From Paenarthrobacter ureafaciens (GTDB taxonomy: Bacteria; Actinomycetota; Actinomycetes; Actinomycetales; Micrococcaceae), in the NCBI RefSeq assembly GCF_004028095.1, contig NZ_SBHM01000001.1, positions 1-64,000 of the forward strand: a stretch of 64,000 nucleotides of DNA, written 5' to 3'. The translations under genes were made by a program, and so were the position numbers. The notes under the pieces were generated by a model. It was not told the origin of the DNA and did not search any database. It saw only the letters and a program-made list of their open reading frames with translations. Shown one piece after another: positions 10,141-19,843 of the stretch; position 1 is the first letter of the stretch, and every line of letters starts with the position of its first letter.

Positions 10141-12555
10141 TCAGGAGGCTCGCACGGACCCTTCCCGCCTTCCAGAGGCGAAAGTCACGTCTGCACCGTG
10201 GTTGCCACGCGTGACGTACCGTCCCACCAGCTCGACGGCGGTACTTGCCGCCAGTGCCGTCAGCACCGAGACCAGCAGCAGGTCAGGCGGAGGCCATTCG
10301 AGCAGGAAGAACCCGCGGAGGAAATCAAGGCCCATCACCGCTGCCATCCCCACGTAGCATCCCGCCAGGACCAGTACCTTCGTTGCGTTCAGGGGCCGGG
10401 CAGTCACAGCCAGGATCCACGATCCGATGATGGTCAAGGTGATGGTGGTGGCCGAGCGGCTTGTCAGGACCCTGTGATCGCCGCTGAGGGACGCATAGGT
10501 GTTGACCCCAAGAATGGCTGTGGCCGTGATGACTCCTGCCGGTATCGCGAAGGACAGGGAACGCTTCAGAAAGCCCGGGACGTAGCGACGACTGCTGGGC
10601 AGGAGTGCCAGGAAGAACGCCGGTAATCCAATGGTCAAGCCATCGACGGCGGACAGTTGGCGGGGGAGGAAAGGATACGGCTGCAGCAACAATCCGCAGG
10701 CCACGGCCAGGACCGTGGCGTAGGCGGTCTTGCTGAGGAAGAGCATCGATACCCGTTCCATGTTGTTGATAGCCCTGCGCCCTTCGGCCACAATGCCCGG
10801 CAGGCGGCTGAAGCGTCCATCGAGCAGGACCAGCCGTGCCACGGCCTTGGTTGCCGGGGCGGCCGTGTCCATCGCGATGCCCAGGTCGGCAACCTTAAGC
10901 GCGGGAATGTCATTGACGCCGTCGCCCGTCATGGCAACAGTGTGGCCTTTTCGTTGAAGGGCCTGGATCAGGTCCTTCTTCTGGTGGGGGCCTACCCGGC
11001 CGAACACAGCATTGTCCTGGACGCAGGATGCCAGGGCTTCAGGATCCGCGGGGAGTGTTGTGGCGTCACAGGCAGGGCGGCCTCCCAGTCCCAACCTCCC
11101 GGCCAGCAGTCCCACTGTCCGGGGATCGTCGCCGGAAAAGATCTTGATCTGTACGCCCTGTTCCCGGAAGTAGTCCAGTGTGGCTGAGGCGTCCTCCCGT
11201 ATCGATTCCCGAAACGTGACCAGCAGCACCGGTGAAGCGCCGGCGGGAGAAGGAATCCCGCCGGTACCCCCGGCGTCGTTTCCTGTAGCCAGTACCAGAG
11301 CCAGGGTTCGGAGACCGGAGGAGGCCAAGGCGGAAGCGCGCCCACGCGCCTCTTCAGCCGTGCCAAGAACAACCCCGGGGGCACCCAGGAGCCACGTCCG
11401 GGGCACTCCTGAGGCGCCGGCGAGCGTGACGGAGCTCCAGCGCCGCGCAGGGTCGAAAGGCACCGAGGCCAGGGGAGGTTGTGCACTTCGCGGAGGAAAG
11501 GCGGCCTTTAAGGCGCGGGCGGTCGCGTTTGTACGCTGGGTGGCACCGAAGCATTCCAGGGCATCCCGCCACTCCGGAAATTCTTCTTCCGGTCCGAGCA
11601 GATGAACTGCGTCGAAAACCATCCGGCCGTCCGTCAGCGTCCCGGTCTTATCCAGGCACAGGACGTCTACCCTCGCCAAGACCTCCACGGCGGCCAGTTC
11701 CTGGACGATGACCCGCAGCCTGGCCAGCCGGATCGCCCCGACGGCGAACGCCACGCTGGTCAGCAGGACCAGGCCCAAGGGGATCATCGCGATGGTGCTG
11801 GCCACAGCCGGCACCACGCCTTCCTTCCAGTCGCCGGACGCGAGCGCCGCGTTCCATCCGCCGTGCTGGATCATTTGGGAATTGAGGACCAGTGCAGACA
11901 ACGGAAGGACCAGCCATGCAATGACTTTCAGGACCTTGTTGATTCCGGAGCGGATCTCGGAGGTCACGAGCGAGAAGCGTTTGGCTTCCGTCGCGATGCG
12001 TTGGGCGAAGGTCTCAAGGCCCACGGTGGTGATCCGGGCGAACCCCGATCCGGACACCACCAATGAACCCGACAGCAGGACCTGGCCTGCACTCTTCCGG
12101 ACGGGTTCGGATTCTCCCGTCAGAAGTGATTCGTCGACGTCGAGGCTGCCGTCGCCAAGGCTGACGGCGTCGGCAGACACTTGGTCCCCGGCGCCCAAAA
12201 CCACAATGTCGTCCTTGACGAGGTCCCGTCCCGGGATCACTTGCTCCGTCCCGTCCCGGAGCACAGTTGCCGGCGCACTGTGCAGGATGGCCAAACGGTC
12301 CAGGGCCCGTTTGGCCCGGTACTCCTGGACCACTCCGATAATGATGTTTCCCATCGCGGCGAGCCCGAAGAGTGCATCCTGCCATTGCCCCAGGACGAGC
12401 AACATCGCAAAGGCCGCAAAAACCAGGCCATTGAAGAGTGTCAGGACGTTCGCCCTGATGATGGCGCGCAGGCTGCGACTGGCTGGTAGTTGTGCGCTGT
12501 TGTCCAGGCCATGGTCGATGCGGAGCGCGACGTCCGCCCGGGTGAGTCCTTGCAT
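10141..12555 (-). CDS. CtpE-like P-type cation ATPase
   Basis: An 804-residue P-type ATPase. It has an N-terminal membrane pair ([20 protein letters not shown]), actuator motif [12 protein letters not shown], phosphorylation site [12 protein letters not shown], hinge [14 protein letters not shown] and six C-terminal helices. The sequence around [27 protein letters not shown] and [17 protein letters not shown] resembles mycobacterial CtpE, a calcium transporter, more than MgtA or heavy-metal pumps. The frame is open to 12741, but the upstream residues are low-complexity Arg/His and overlap the DUF1508 gene, so Met at 12555 is used. It sits between a DUF1508 gene and the alcohol dehydrogenase gene on the same strand. 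Confidence 0.9.
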   Translation of the reverse strand: MQGLTRADVALRIDHGLDNSAQLPASRSLRAIIRANVLTLFNGLVFAAFAMLLVLGQWQDALFGLAAMGNIIIGVVQEYRAKRALDRLAILHSAPATVLRDGTEQVIPGRDLVKDDIVVLGAGDQVSADAVSLGDGSLDVDESLLTGESEPVRKSAGQVLLSGSLVVSGSGFARITTVGLETFAQRIATEAKRFSLVTSEIRSGINKVLKVIAWLVLPLSALVLNSQMIQHGGWNAALASGDWKEGVVPAVASTIAMIPLGLVLLTSVAFAVGAIRLARLRVIVQELAAVEVLARVDVLCLDKTGTLTDGRMVFDAVHLLGPEEEFPEWRDALECFGATQRTNATARALKAAFPPRSAQPPLASVPFDPARRWSSVTLAGASGVPRTWLLGAPGVVLGTAEEARGRASALASSGLRTLALVLATGNDAGGTGGIPSPAGASPVLLVTFRESIREDASATLDYFREQGVQIKIFSGDDPRTVGLLAGRLGLGGRPACDATTLPADPEALASCVQDNAVFGRVGPHQKKDLIQALQRKGHTVAMTGDGVNDIPALKVADLGIAMDTAAPATKAVARLVLLDGRFSRLPGIVAEGRRAINNMERVSMLFLSKTAYATVLAVACGLLLQPYPFLPRQLSAVDGLTIGLPAFFLALLPSSRRYVPGFLKRSLSFAIPAGVITATAILGVNTYASLSGDHRVLTSRSATTITLTIIGSWILAVTARPLNATKVLVLAGCYVGMAAVMGLDFLRGFFLLEWPPPDLLLVSVLTALAASTAVELVGRYVTRGNHGADVTFASGRREGSVRAS

Positions 12556-12622
12556 GGCCCGGCGCCCTAGATCCTGTGCGTCATGGTGTCGGGACGCATG
12601 GTGCCCGCCATGGCGTGACAGT

Positions 12623-12886
12623 TCAATGCGGTGCCGCCACTGGCGTGGACCGCCGTCGCGGGGATGAGTGCGGGCCCGACGCCGGGGGCCAGCGCGGGGC
12701 GGGCTTGGTGCTGTGGTCTTCCACCAGGCCGGTACCTGCACATTCGCGCACGTCGAAGATGGCGATGGCTATCGCCTGCTTGTCGTCGTAGGGGCCTGAC
12801 TCGAGCAGGGTGTTTCCTCTGGGGCCAACAAGGCGGAACCGAAAGTGGGAATACGCATCGACGAAAACTTCGAAATGTCCAGACAT
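12623..12886 (-). CDS. DUF1508 (YegP-like) protein
   Basis: An 87-residue protein. MSGHFEVFVDAYSHFRFRL, GNTLLESGPYDDKQ and the AIAIFDVRECAG stretch match one YegP/DUF1508 repeat, a short beta-alpha unit of unknown role that is common in stress-linked loci. The last 30 residues are a Pro/Arg-rich tail outside the domain. It precedes the CtpE-like ATPase by 67 bases. A DosR-like box lies at 13020-13033 upstream. Confidence 0.7.
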   Translation of the reverse strand: MSGHFEVFVDAYSHFRFRLVGPRGNTLLESGPYDDKQAIAIAIFDVRECAGTGLVEDHSTKPAPRWPPASGPHSSPRRRSTPVAAPH

Positions 12887-13019
12887 GGTGGAACTCTCAA
12901 CTAGAACGTCAACGCCCCTGCCCCGGTGGCGTGGGCGCGCTGGTGGTCGGAAGTCGTGGGCATCCGGGTCCCAAGGGTCTTGTGCCACCTATTCTTGACG
13001 GTTCCCGCCGAGTGGATAA

Positions 13020-13033
13020 GGGACGAACGGCCC
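13020..13033. promoter_or_regulatory. DosR/DevR-like box upstream of the DUF1508-ATPase-ADH unit
   Basis: GGGACGAACGGCCC matches GGGACTWWAGTCCC at 11 of 14 positions. It is followed by TGTT, as at the 23952 box. It lies 134 bases upstream of the DUF1508 start, farther than most. Confidence 0.5.
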
Positions 13034-13081
13034 TGTTGCGGAAACCGGCCCTTGTCCGCAGCGGCGGATGCCCGGCATTGC

Positions 13082-14392
13082 TCAGAAGCCTGTGGGCTCG
13101 GTTTCGAGTTCCGGTTCATCGGGAAGATGTTCACGGTGCAGCGGCCGAAGGGCGGTCGTCGTGGGCAACCAGACGAGGCCGTCATAGCGTTGCCCCATGA
13201 CGGTGGGGACGTAGTTGCCCCGTTCACGCGCAGGGTTGTAGACGACGCCGATGGCTCTGTGCCCGCGCCACGTGGAGAGCCACCGTCCGGCCCGGCCGGC
13301 GCCGTAGGCCAAAGCCGACGGCCCATTCAGTGCGCTGTGGAGGAGGTCCTCGTGGCTTCCTTGAATTGCGTTGGGTACGTCCATGGTCTGCCCGGGCGCA
13401 CCCCAGGAGTGCGCAGCTGTCACTGAGCCACTGTATGAGGCGAAACCGACCAACACTACGGAACCGTGGTGGCGCCGGCGCATCAGTTGTCCGATGTTGA
13501 CCATGCCGCCGGCTGCCATGTCCGTCGCCCGGGCATCCCCTATGTGCGTATTGTGCGCCCAGATGATTCCCTTCGAACCGGCTCCGTGATGGCGGGACAG
13601 CCGGTCTATGGTGTCGCTCATGTGGTAATCCCGGATGTTCCAGGACTGTTCGTCACCGCGGACCATGGTCCGGTAATAATGTTCTGCGTTTGAGGCGACT
13701 ATTGCGTTCTGCATGACGTCGAAAGCCAGGGGATCCTGTTCCACCCGGCCCAAGGTCTGCCGGTGGACCTCAGCCAGCAGCCCCACAACGTCCGCCTCGC
13801 AGGAGCGGGGAACCATCCGGGTAGCCGAGGCATATCGCTGTGGGTCCTCGCCGAATGGCACGAAGCAACGCCATGCCTGCAGCGCCGCGGGAACCGACTC
13901 CGGCGCATTGGACTCAAGCCAGCTGAAGATTTCCCGTAGGGAGTCCCACAGGGAATAGACATCCAGCCCGTAAAACCCCGTTCGCCGGTCTTCAGGGCGG
14001 CCCAAGTTCCATTGATGCAGCCAGTCGAGGAAGTGCGCTACTTCCCCATTGGCCCACATCCACGTTGGCCAGCGCGAAAAGGCAGCAAGGACCTGCGCCG
14101 CGTCAAGATCCTGTTCGGCATGGCCGCGGAGCCACTGGTTGATGCGCCAGCAGTCCGGCCAATCGCCTTCGACTCCGATCCAGGTGAAACCGTGTTCCTC
14201 GATGAGGCGCCTGCTCAGGACGGCACGCCAGTGGTAGTACTCCTGTGTTCCGTGGGACGCTTCCCCGAGGCAAACAAAACGGGCAGGTGCGCATAATGTG
14301 ACCAGGTCGTCCAGGTCCCCGGCGGCCTCAAGGGGACGTGCCAGTGCCCTGATTTCTTCGGATTCCGTTGCGTGGGCGTGGGCTGCGTTCAT
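13082..14392 (-). CDS. Erythromycin esterase-family protein
   Basis: A 436-residue EreA/EreB-like protein. LGEASHGTQEYYHWRAVL and GVEGDWPDCWRIN carry the conserved catalytic-type His and Glu; IIWAHNTHIGDARATDM and RERGNYVPTVMGQ follow. Many members of this family are not drug esterases and act on unknown substrates. The ATG at 14392 overlaps the TGA of the degraded hydrolase by four bases, which fixes the start and shows the two were coupled. The leftward operon is SDR, VOC, phosphoribosyltransferase/hydrolase, then this gene. Drug resistance cannot be claimed from sequence. Confidence 0.85.
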   Translation of the reverse strand: MNAAHAHATESEEIRALARPLEAAGDLDDLVTLCAPARFVCLGEASHGTQEYYHWRAVLSRRLIEEHGFTWIGVEGDWPDCWRINQWLRGHAEQDLDAAQVLAAFSRWPTWMWANGEVAHFLDWLHQWNLGRPEDRRTGFYGLDVYSLWDSLREIFSWLESNAPESVPAALQAWRCFVPFGEDPQRYASATRMVPRSCEADVVGLLAEVHRQTLGRVEQDPLAFDVMQNAIVASNAEHYYRTMVRGDEQSWNIRDYHMSDTIDRLSRHHGAGSKGIIWAHNTHIGDARATDMAAGGMVNIGQLMRRRHHGSVVLVGFASYSGSVTAAHSWGAPGQTMDVPNAIQGSHEDLLHSALNGPSALAYGAGRAGRWLSTWRGHRAIGVVYNPARERGNYVPTVMGQRYDGLVWLPTTTALRPLHREHLPDEPELETEPTGF

Positions 14393-14850
14393 GGCAGAAG
14401 CTCCGACGCCTGGCTTTTGTTTGCGGCGGGCAGCAGGTATCGGGTGAACCAATCAGCAGCCAGCGCAGCCACCTGGTCCAGGGTGCCGGCCTCTTCGAAC
14501 AGGTGCGTGGCCCCCGGGATGATGTCCAATCGCACGGCAAACGACGGCGGAGATGTTCGCCTGCGGCCCGGCGGCCGCCCACAAGGCTGCACCGGCTCCC
14601 GTGCTTGCCCCGAAGTAGCCGATTCCGATCCGGGAGCCGGCATGGCGGGCCTCAATCCACCGCGTTGCGTGGTGAAGCCGCTCCGCGAGGAGTGGAATGT
14701 TGAACACATTGGAACGGTCGCGTTCCTCGGCCGGGGTGAGGAGGTCCAGCAGGAGGGTGCCCAGGCCGGCATCATTCAGTGCGCGTGCCACGAAGCGGTT
14801 GCGCGGGCTGTGGCGGCTGCTGCCGCTGCCATGGGCGAAGATCACCACGG
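14389..14850 (-). pseudogene. Degraded dienelactone hydrolase-like domain of a PRT-hydrolase fusion
   Basis: The remnant lies in two frames. AVVIFAHGSGSSRHSPRNRFVA, with the oxyanion stretch, and GYFGASTGAGAALWAAA, with the nucleophile elbow Ser, are read out of frame with the phosphoribosyltransferase before them. A single missing base near 14849-14855 explains that. Past NISAVV the frame shifts again to VRLDIIPGATHLFEEAG, which ends at the TGA overlapping the next gene. The intervening part with the catalytic Asp (expected LLIVGG-x-D region, roughly 45 residues) is missing, so about 130-140 bases were deleted near 14530-14545. The hydrolase half cannot be active. Intact fusions of this arrangement are common in actinobacteria (family knowledge). 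Confidence 0.8.
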
Positions 14851-15630
14851 CCCGGCATCCTGGCGGCTCAGGAGGTTGCCCTGCAGCCGCACCGATCCGG
14901 CCGGTATGCCTACTTCATTTCCGTCGCCGTTTTCACTCCCATCGCGGGGTTCGTTCCCGTCGCCCGCGCCGGAGGCCGCCGGCGGGGGCAGCATGCTGGC
15001 CGCCGCGTCCAGCAGCCGCACCACTTCCTCGTCTTCCACGGGAGAGAAGTCGCGGTAGTGGTAGCCCACGGCACGGAAGTCCCGGGGCGTCATCAGGCAG
15101 ATCGTCCCGTCAGCCTCCAGGAAAGAGGCAGCCGTACCCGCCGGTGCCACCGGAACAGCCATAATGACTTTCTGTGCGCCGAGCATCCTGGCCGCACGGC
15201 AAGCCACGCGTGCCGTGGAACCAGTGGCGATTCCATCGTCCACAACAATCGCGGTCCGCCCATGAAGGTCCGCGCGCGGGCGGCCCTGGCGGTAGCGGGC
15301 CACCCTTTCGTTGAGGAGCCGGCGTTCCCTTTCCTCGACCGCCGCCACGTCCACTTCTGAAAGGCGTGCCCTGGCAACAGTTTCCCGGTCGAGGAACCGT
15401 ATGTTGCCTTCGCCGATTGCACCCATGGCAAGCTCCGGGTGGAAAGGCACGCCAAGCTTGCGCACCACTATGACGTCAAGGGGAACGCCCAGGGTCTTTG
15501 CGACTTCGTAGGCAACCGGCACGCCCCCACGGGGCAACCCCAGGATCACCACGTCATCGAACCGCAGTGCTGCGATTCGCTGTGCAAGTTGCCGGCCGGC
15601 GTCCGCACGGTCCGTGTATTCAAGCATCAT
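14842..15630 (-). CDS. Phosphoribosyltransferase domain protein (N-terminal half of a broken fusion)
   Basis: A 262-codon frame. Residues 1-205 form a type I phosphoribosyltransferase: VILGLPRGGVPVAYEVA, VVRKLGVPFHPELAMGAIGEG and the PRPP loop AIVVDDGIATGSTAR. After residue 210 comes a Gly/Asp/Asn-rich linker. Then VGIPAGSVRLQGNLL should lead into the hydrolase domain, but a single-base frameshift ends the protein at QDAGPW. The PRT domain itself appears complete and could function alone. Substrate unknown. Start ATGATG at 15630/15627. Confidence 0.85.
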   Translation of the reverse strand: MMLEYTDRADAGRQLAQRIAALRFDDVVILGLPRGGVPVAYEVAKTLGVPLDVIVVRKLGVPFHPELAMGAIGEGNIRFLDRETVARARLSEVDVAAVEERERRLLNERVARYRQGRPRADLHGRTAIVVDDGIATGSTARVACRAARMLGAQKVIMAVPVAPAGTAASFLEADGTICLMTPRDFRAVGYHYRDFSPVEDEEVVRLLDAAASMLPPPAASGAGDGNEPRDGSENGDGNEVGIPAGSVRLQGNLLSRQDAGPW

Positions 15631-15659
15631 GACTTACTCTGTTCCGCTGGTGGCGGCCC

Positions 15660-16049
15660 TCAGGAACCGCCCGGACCTGCGTTCTGCCACAGGCCGATGA
15701 CATTTCCTTCGGGATCCGTGAAATAGGCATTCCAGCCGCTGCCGGGAACTTCCATCTTTCCCCGGAGCGTGCTGCCTCCGGAGGCGTTGATGCTTTGCAG
15801 GGCGGCATCGATATCGGCCACTTCTATGGTCACCACAACCGAGTTCAACCCGGCGTTCCTGCGGTAAATCCCGCCATTGATGGAGGTAGGAGGTGCGTCG
15901 GCGGAACCGGGCTGCTGACCGGAAGTCTGCGCAAGGCTGTATTCCGATTCAGGTATCACCTGAAATGACCAGCCGAAATTGGAATGGTAGAAATTCCTTG
16001 CCCGGTCTTCATCATCGGCCGGGATCTCAAAATGTACGACGCCGCCCAT
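15660..16049 (-). CDS. VOC-family (glyoxalase/bleomycin resistance-like) protein
   Basis: A 129-residue protein with the two beta-alpha-beta-beta-beta units of the vicinal oxygen chelate fold. MGGVVHFEIPADDEDRARNFY opens the first; VVVTIEVADIDAALQSINASGG and YFTDPEGNVIGLWQN close the second. Candidate metal ligands are His7 and the Glu/Asp of the last strand. The ATG at 16049 lies just after the SDR stop (16064); an upstream TTG at 16067 would overlap it. Substrate unknown. Confidence 0.8.
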   Translation of the reverse strand: MGGVVHFEIPADDEDRARNFYHSNFGWSFQVIPESEYSLAQTSGQQPGSADAPPTSINGGIYRRNAGLNSVVVTIEVADIDAALQSINASGGSTLRGKMEVPGSGWNAYFTDPEGNVIGLWQNAGPGGS

Positions 16050-16063
16050 TGTCGGCCATGCCC

Positions 16064-16810
16064 TCAAGCACGCTCCGGAACGGTAACCGTTCCGGCAGTA
16101 TCGCCGCCGTCGATGACGAACTCTGCTCCGGTGACAAATGATGCCTCGTCTGAAGCGAGATAAAGAACAAGGTCGGCAACCTCACCGGGATGGCCCACCC
16201 GCCCCATCGCCACATGGCTCATGTCGATGGTCATTCCGGCGGTCATGGGCGTGGAGATGACACCGGGGTGGACTGAGTTGACGCGGATGCCGTGGCGTCC
16301 CAAATCCAAAGCGGCACTCTTGCTGAGTCCACGCACGCCGAACTTCGATGCCGTGTACCCGGGAATTTGTTCGTAACCGCGAATACCCGCAATGGAGGAA
16401 ACGTTGATGATCGAGCCGCCCCTGGACTTTTTCAGGGCCGGTATCGCAGCCTTGATGCCGTTGAAGCAACCGGTCAGGTTCACGGCAATGATGGTGTTCC
16501 ATTGGTCAAGGGTGTAATCCTCGATCGGGGCAGCATTGACGATTCCGGCATTGTTCACCAGGACATCCAGTCCACCGAATTCATTGACTGCGGTTGCCAC
16601 TGCCGACTCCCAGTCATCGGGACGGGTGACATCCAGGCGCACCGCTACCGCCCCGGCCCCGATCCGCGCGGCTGTTTCCTTCGCCTCCTCATCCAGCACA
16701 TCTCCGATCACAACCCTGGCCCCCTCGCCATGGAGGCGGGCGGCCACAGCGGCACCGATGCCCCGGGCGCCGCCACTGATCAGCGCTACTTTGTCGATTA
16801 GACGTTCCAT
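16064..16810 (-). CDS. Short-chain dehydrogenase/reductase
   Basis: A 248-residue classical SDR. The NAD(P) site is SGGARGIGAAVA, followed by LVNNAGI, the active site S and YTASKFGV (Tyr-x-x-x-Lys), and HPGVISTPM. An acidic Asp after the second strand (IGDVLDEEA) favours NAD over NADP. The frame opens at 16909, but GGAG eight bases upstream and homolog alignment favour the ATG at 16810. First gene of a leftward operon with VOC, PRT/hydrolase and erythromycin esterase-like genes, under the box at 16912. Confidence 0.88.
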   Translation of the reverse strand: MERLIDKVALISGGARGIGAAVAARLHGEGARVVIGDVLDEEAKETAARIGAGAVAVRLDVTRPDDWESAVATAVNEFGGLDVLVNNAGIVNAAPIEDYTLDQWNTIIAVNLTGCFNGIKAAIPALKKSRGGSIINVSSIAGIRGYEQIPGYTASKFGVRGLSKSAALDLGRHGIRVNSVHPGVISTPMTAGMTIDMSHVAMGRVGHPGEVADLVLYLASDEASFVTGAEFVIDGGDTAGTVTVPERA

Positions 16811-16911
16811 AATTGGGTTCTCCATTGCCGGATGGCTGCGTTGCTTCCGCGCGTCGCCATCGATGATCGCAGTTGCCATTTCATGCTCCATGGGAGCGTG
16901 TCCCGGCAACA

Positions 16912-16925
16912 GTGCCGAAAGTCAC
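16912..16925. promoter_or_regulatory. DosR/DevR-like box, divergent SDR / acsA
   Basis: GTGCCGAAAGTCAC differs by one base from the recurring GGGCCGAAAGTCAC and matches the DosR core at 10 of 14 positions. It lies between the SDR start (16810) and the acsA start (17063). Confidence 0.6.
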
Positions 16926-17062
16926 GGCCTGACCGCGGCGTGGCCGGCCTTACCAGCGCCTCAGGACTTTCGACTCTGGCAGAGGCTCCGCGGGAGCAGT
17001 GGCATTGATCCATGAGCGCCCGAACAAGCCAATGGCCGCTGATCCGCAAGGACCTTTCCACC

Positions 17063-18830
17063 ATGAAAGTTCCGCCGAACATGCTGGATTATGGGCGAAC
17101 ACGGGCCGCCTTTTCCTGGGACGATGCCCGCAGTGCGCTGACCGGGACCCCGGGGGCGGGGTGAACATGGCCCTTGAAGCAGTGGACCGGCATGCGGCAG
17201 GGCCCCTCGCCAACCAGGACGCGCTGCGCTTCGTCCAAGGCACCGGGGAAGTCCTCAGCGTGAGCTATGGAGAACTGGCGGCGTCTTCGAACCGGTTCGC
17301 CAACGTTCTTCAGAGCCTGGGCGTGGCCAAGGGTGATCGTGTATTCTCGCTGATCGGCCGGACACCCGAGCTCTACACAGCCGTTGCGGGCACCTTGAAG
17401 AACGGGAGCGTCTTCTGTCCGCTGTTCTTCGCGTTCGGCCCGGAACCCGTAAAGCAGCGCCTGCTCTGGGCGAAGGGAAGGTACTTGTCACCACCCGGGC
17501 GCTCTATCGCAAGAAGATCGTGCCGATCCGGGACGCCCTCCCCGAACTGAGGCACGTGTTGCTGACAGACTGCGAAGGCACACCGGATCCGGGCACGGAA
17601 GACCTCACGGTGCTGATGCGCGAGGCATCCGCGGACTTCACCCTCCGGCCCACGCAGGCCGGGGATATGGCGTTGCTGCACTTCACCAGCGGAACCACAG
17701 GCACTCCCAAAGGTGCCGTACACGTTCACGACGCCGTCACAGCGCACTACATGACCGGACAGTATGCCCTGGATTTTCACCCCGGCGATATCTATTGGTG
17801 CACGGCGGACCCCGGGTGGGTGACCGGAACGTCCTACGGCATCATTTCACCGTTGGCGCACGGTCTGACCACGGTTGTGGACCAGGAAGAAATGGACATC
17901 GACCGTTGGTACCGGATATTGCAGGATGAATCGGTAACCGTCTGGTACACCGCCCCCACTGCCTTGAGAATGCTCATGAAGGCCGGTGCCGACCGTGCCA
18001 GGGACTACGACCTGTCAGCATTGCGGTTCATCGCCAGCGTCGGAGAGCCGTTGAATCCGGAGGTGGTGATGTGGGGCCGGGAAGCATTCGGTCTGCCGAT
18101 CCACGACAATTGGTGGCAGACCGAAACCGGCGGAATCATGATCTCCAACTACGCTGCCATGGACATCCGCCCTGGCTCCATGGGCAAGCCCCTGCCCGGA
18201 ATCGATGCCGCGCTGGTTCTGCGGGACAAGGATGACCGCCCGGTTCTCTGCGATGGGGAAGCGATCCTCGTAGAAACGCCGGACACCATCGGCGAACTGG
18301 CCCTGAAGCCCGGATGGCCGTCAATGTTCCGGGGGTACCTGAACGAGGAAGAGCGCTACCGCAAGTGCTTCGCAGGTGGCTGGTACCTCACCGGGGACCT
18401 GGCCAAGCGCGATGAAGACGGCTACTTCTGGTTCGTCGGCCGCGGCAACGACGTCATCAAGTCCTCGGGGCACCTGATTGGCCCGTTCGAGGTGGAAAGC
18501 TGCCTGCTGGAGCATGAGGCAGTGGCTGAAGCGGGGGTGATTGGTGTCCCGGACGCTGTTGCCGGTGAGCTCGTCATGGGGTTTGTGGAGCTCAAATCCG
18601 GCTTCGAGCCGACTGAGGACGTCCGTGGGGACATTGTGGCTTTCAGCCGCAGGCGCCTGGGGCCGGCCGTGGCTCCGAAGTCCATTGAGTTCAGCGCCGA
18701 CCTGCCGAAGACGCGCAGCGGAAAGATTCTCAGGCGGCTTTTGAAGGCACGGTTCCTGGGACTGCCGGAAGGCGATACGTCAACGCTTGAGCCCTCCGGC
18801 ACGGACGCCCGGCAAGGGAGGCCCTCATGA
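17063..18830 (+). pseudogene. acsA: Acetate--CoA ligase, AcsA type, two frameshifts
   Basis: Three frames join into one AcsA-like protein. Frame one runs from ATG 17063 (AAGGA upstream) to MKVPPNMLDYGRTRAAFSW and on to ALTGTPG. It breaks at a G5 run at 17152-17156, and the sequence resumes as GVNMALEAVDRHAAGP. The second break is near 17466, where LLSGEGK should be read. The rest (from [12 protein letters not shown]) is intact: [56 protein letters not shown] and TRSGKILRR with the catalytic Lys. Both lesions are single-base losses, so sequencing error must be excluded. If real, the operon lacks acetate activation at this locus. The stop overlaps the next start (ATGA). Confidence 0.8.
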
Positions 18831-19843
18831 GGGACCCCATGTCGGCCCCGCCCGGCAGGCTGGATCGCGAAGAAGGGCTCCGACTCCTTCGCCAGATGCT
18901 CCGCGTACGCAGGCTTGAGGAACAATGCGTAGAGCTGTACAGTGCATCCCGGATCCGGGGTTTCCTCCACGTCTACATAGGCGAGGAAGCCGTCGCTGCC
19001 GGGGTGATGGAGACGCTGGGCCCGGAGGACGCCGTTGTTGCAACCTACCGCGAGCACGGCCACGCACTGCTGCGCGGCGTGGATGCAGGCCGCATCCTGG
19101 CGGAAATGTACGGGTGCATCGAAGGTTGTTGCCGGGGAAGGGGCGGCTCCATGCACCTCTTCGATGCCGCTACGAATTTCTACGCTGGCAACGCGATTGT
19201 TGCCGGCGGGCTTCCCCTGGCTGTGGGCCTGGCACTTGCCAACAAACTGCAGGGCAAGGAGGGCGTCAGCGTCTGCTTTTTCGGCGAGGGGGCAGTAGCC
19301 GAGGGCGAATTCCACGAGAGCCTGAACCTGGCAGCGTTGTGGCAGCTGCCGGTCCTGTTCTGCTGTGAAAACAACCTCTACGCCATGGGCACCGCTTTGG
19401 GGCGCTCGCAATCGCAGACGGACATCGCGCTCAAGGCCGCAGGCTACGGTATGCCGGCGTGGGCGGTGGACGGAATGGATGTAAGGGCGGTCAAAGAGGC
19501 GTCCCGTCGAGCAGTGGATGCGGTGCGTTCAGGTGGTGGGCCACACTTCCTGGAGTTCCGTACATACCGGTTCCGTGCGCATTCGATGTTCGACCCGGAG
19601 CGTTACAGGGACAAGGCCGAAGTCGCCAGGTGGCAGGAACGGGACCCTGTCCTGTTGCTGCGCTCGGCCCTGGAAGCAAACGGCGACCTCTCCGAGGAAG
19701 CCTGGAAGGAGCTCGAATCCGCCGTCGACGCCGAGGTGGCAGCCGCCGTCGAGTTCGCGGAAAAGGGGACCTTGGAACCGGTGGAGCAACTGACGCGCTT
19801 TGTCTACAGCGACGGGGGAGACGGTGAAAACAAGCTACCGTGA
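18827..19843 (+). CDS. pdhA: Pyruvate (or acetoin) dehydrogenase E1 alpha subunit
   Basis: A 338-residue E1 alpha. [20 protein letters not shown] and the ThDP/Mg motif region [21 protein letters not shown] through ENN are present. [15 protein letters not shown] holds the phosphorylation-loop-like segment. Its ATG overlaps acsA and the E1 beta start lies inside its last codons. With E1 beta and E2 it would oxidatively decarboxylate pyruvate; an E3 lipoamide dehydrogenase is not in the window. The acetoin dehydrogenase E1 is closely related and cannot be excluded. Confidence 0.88.
   Translation: MRDPMSAPPGRLDREEGLRLLRQMLRVRRLEEQCVELYSASRIRGFLHVYIGEEAVAAGVMETLGPEDAVVATYREHGHALLRGVDAGRILAEMYGCIEGCCRGRGGSMHLFDAATNFYAGNAIVAGGLPLAVGLALANKLQGKEGVSVCFFGEGAVAEGEFHESLNLAALWQLPVLFCCENNLYAMGTALGRSQSQTDIALKAAGYGMPAWAVDGMDVRAVKEASRRAVDAVRSGGGPHFLEFRTYRFRAHSMFDPERYRDKAEVARWQERDPVLLLRSALEANGDLSEEAWKELESAVDAEVAAAVEFAEKGTLEPVEQLTRFVYSDGGDGENKLP

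Noticed and set aside
10175..10190. GGCGAAAGTCAC, resembling the recurring DosR-like box
   Set aside because: It lies inside the 3' coding part of the CtpE-like ATPase with no start nearby and lacks the GGGCC arm.
13082..14392. Macrolide resistance gene
   Set aside because: Family-level match only; the gene sits in an operon with SDR, VOC and PRT genes, and most such chromosomal homologs have no shown macrolide activity.
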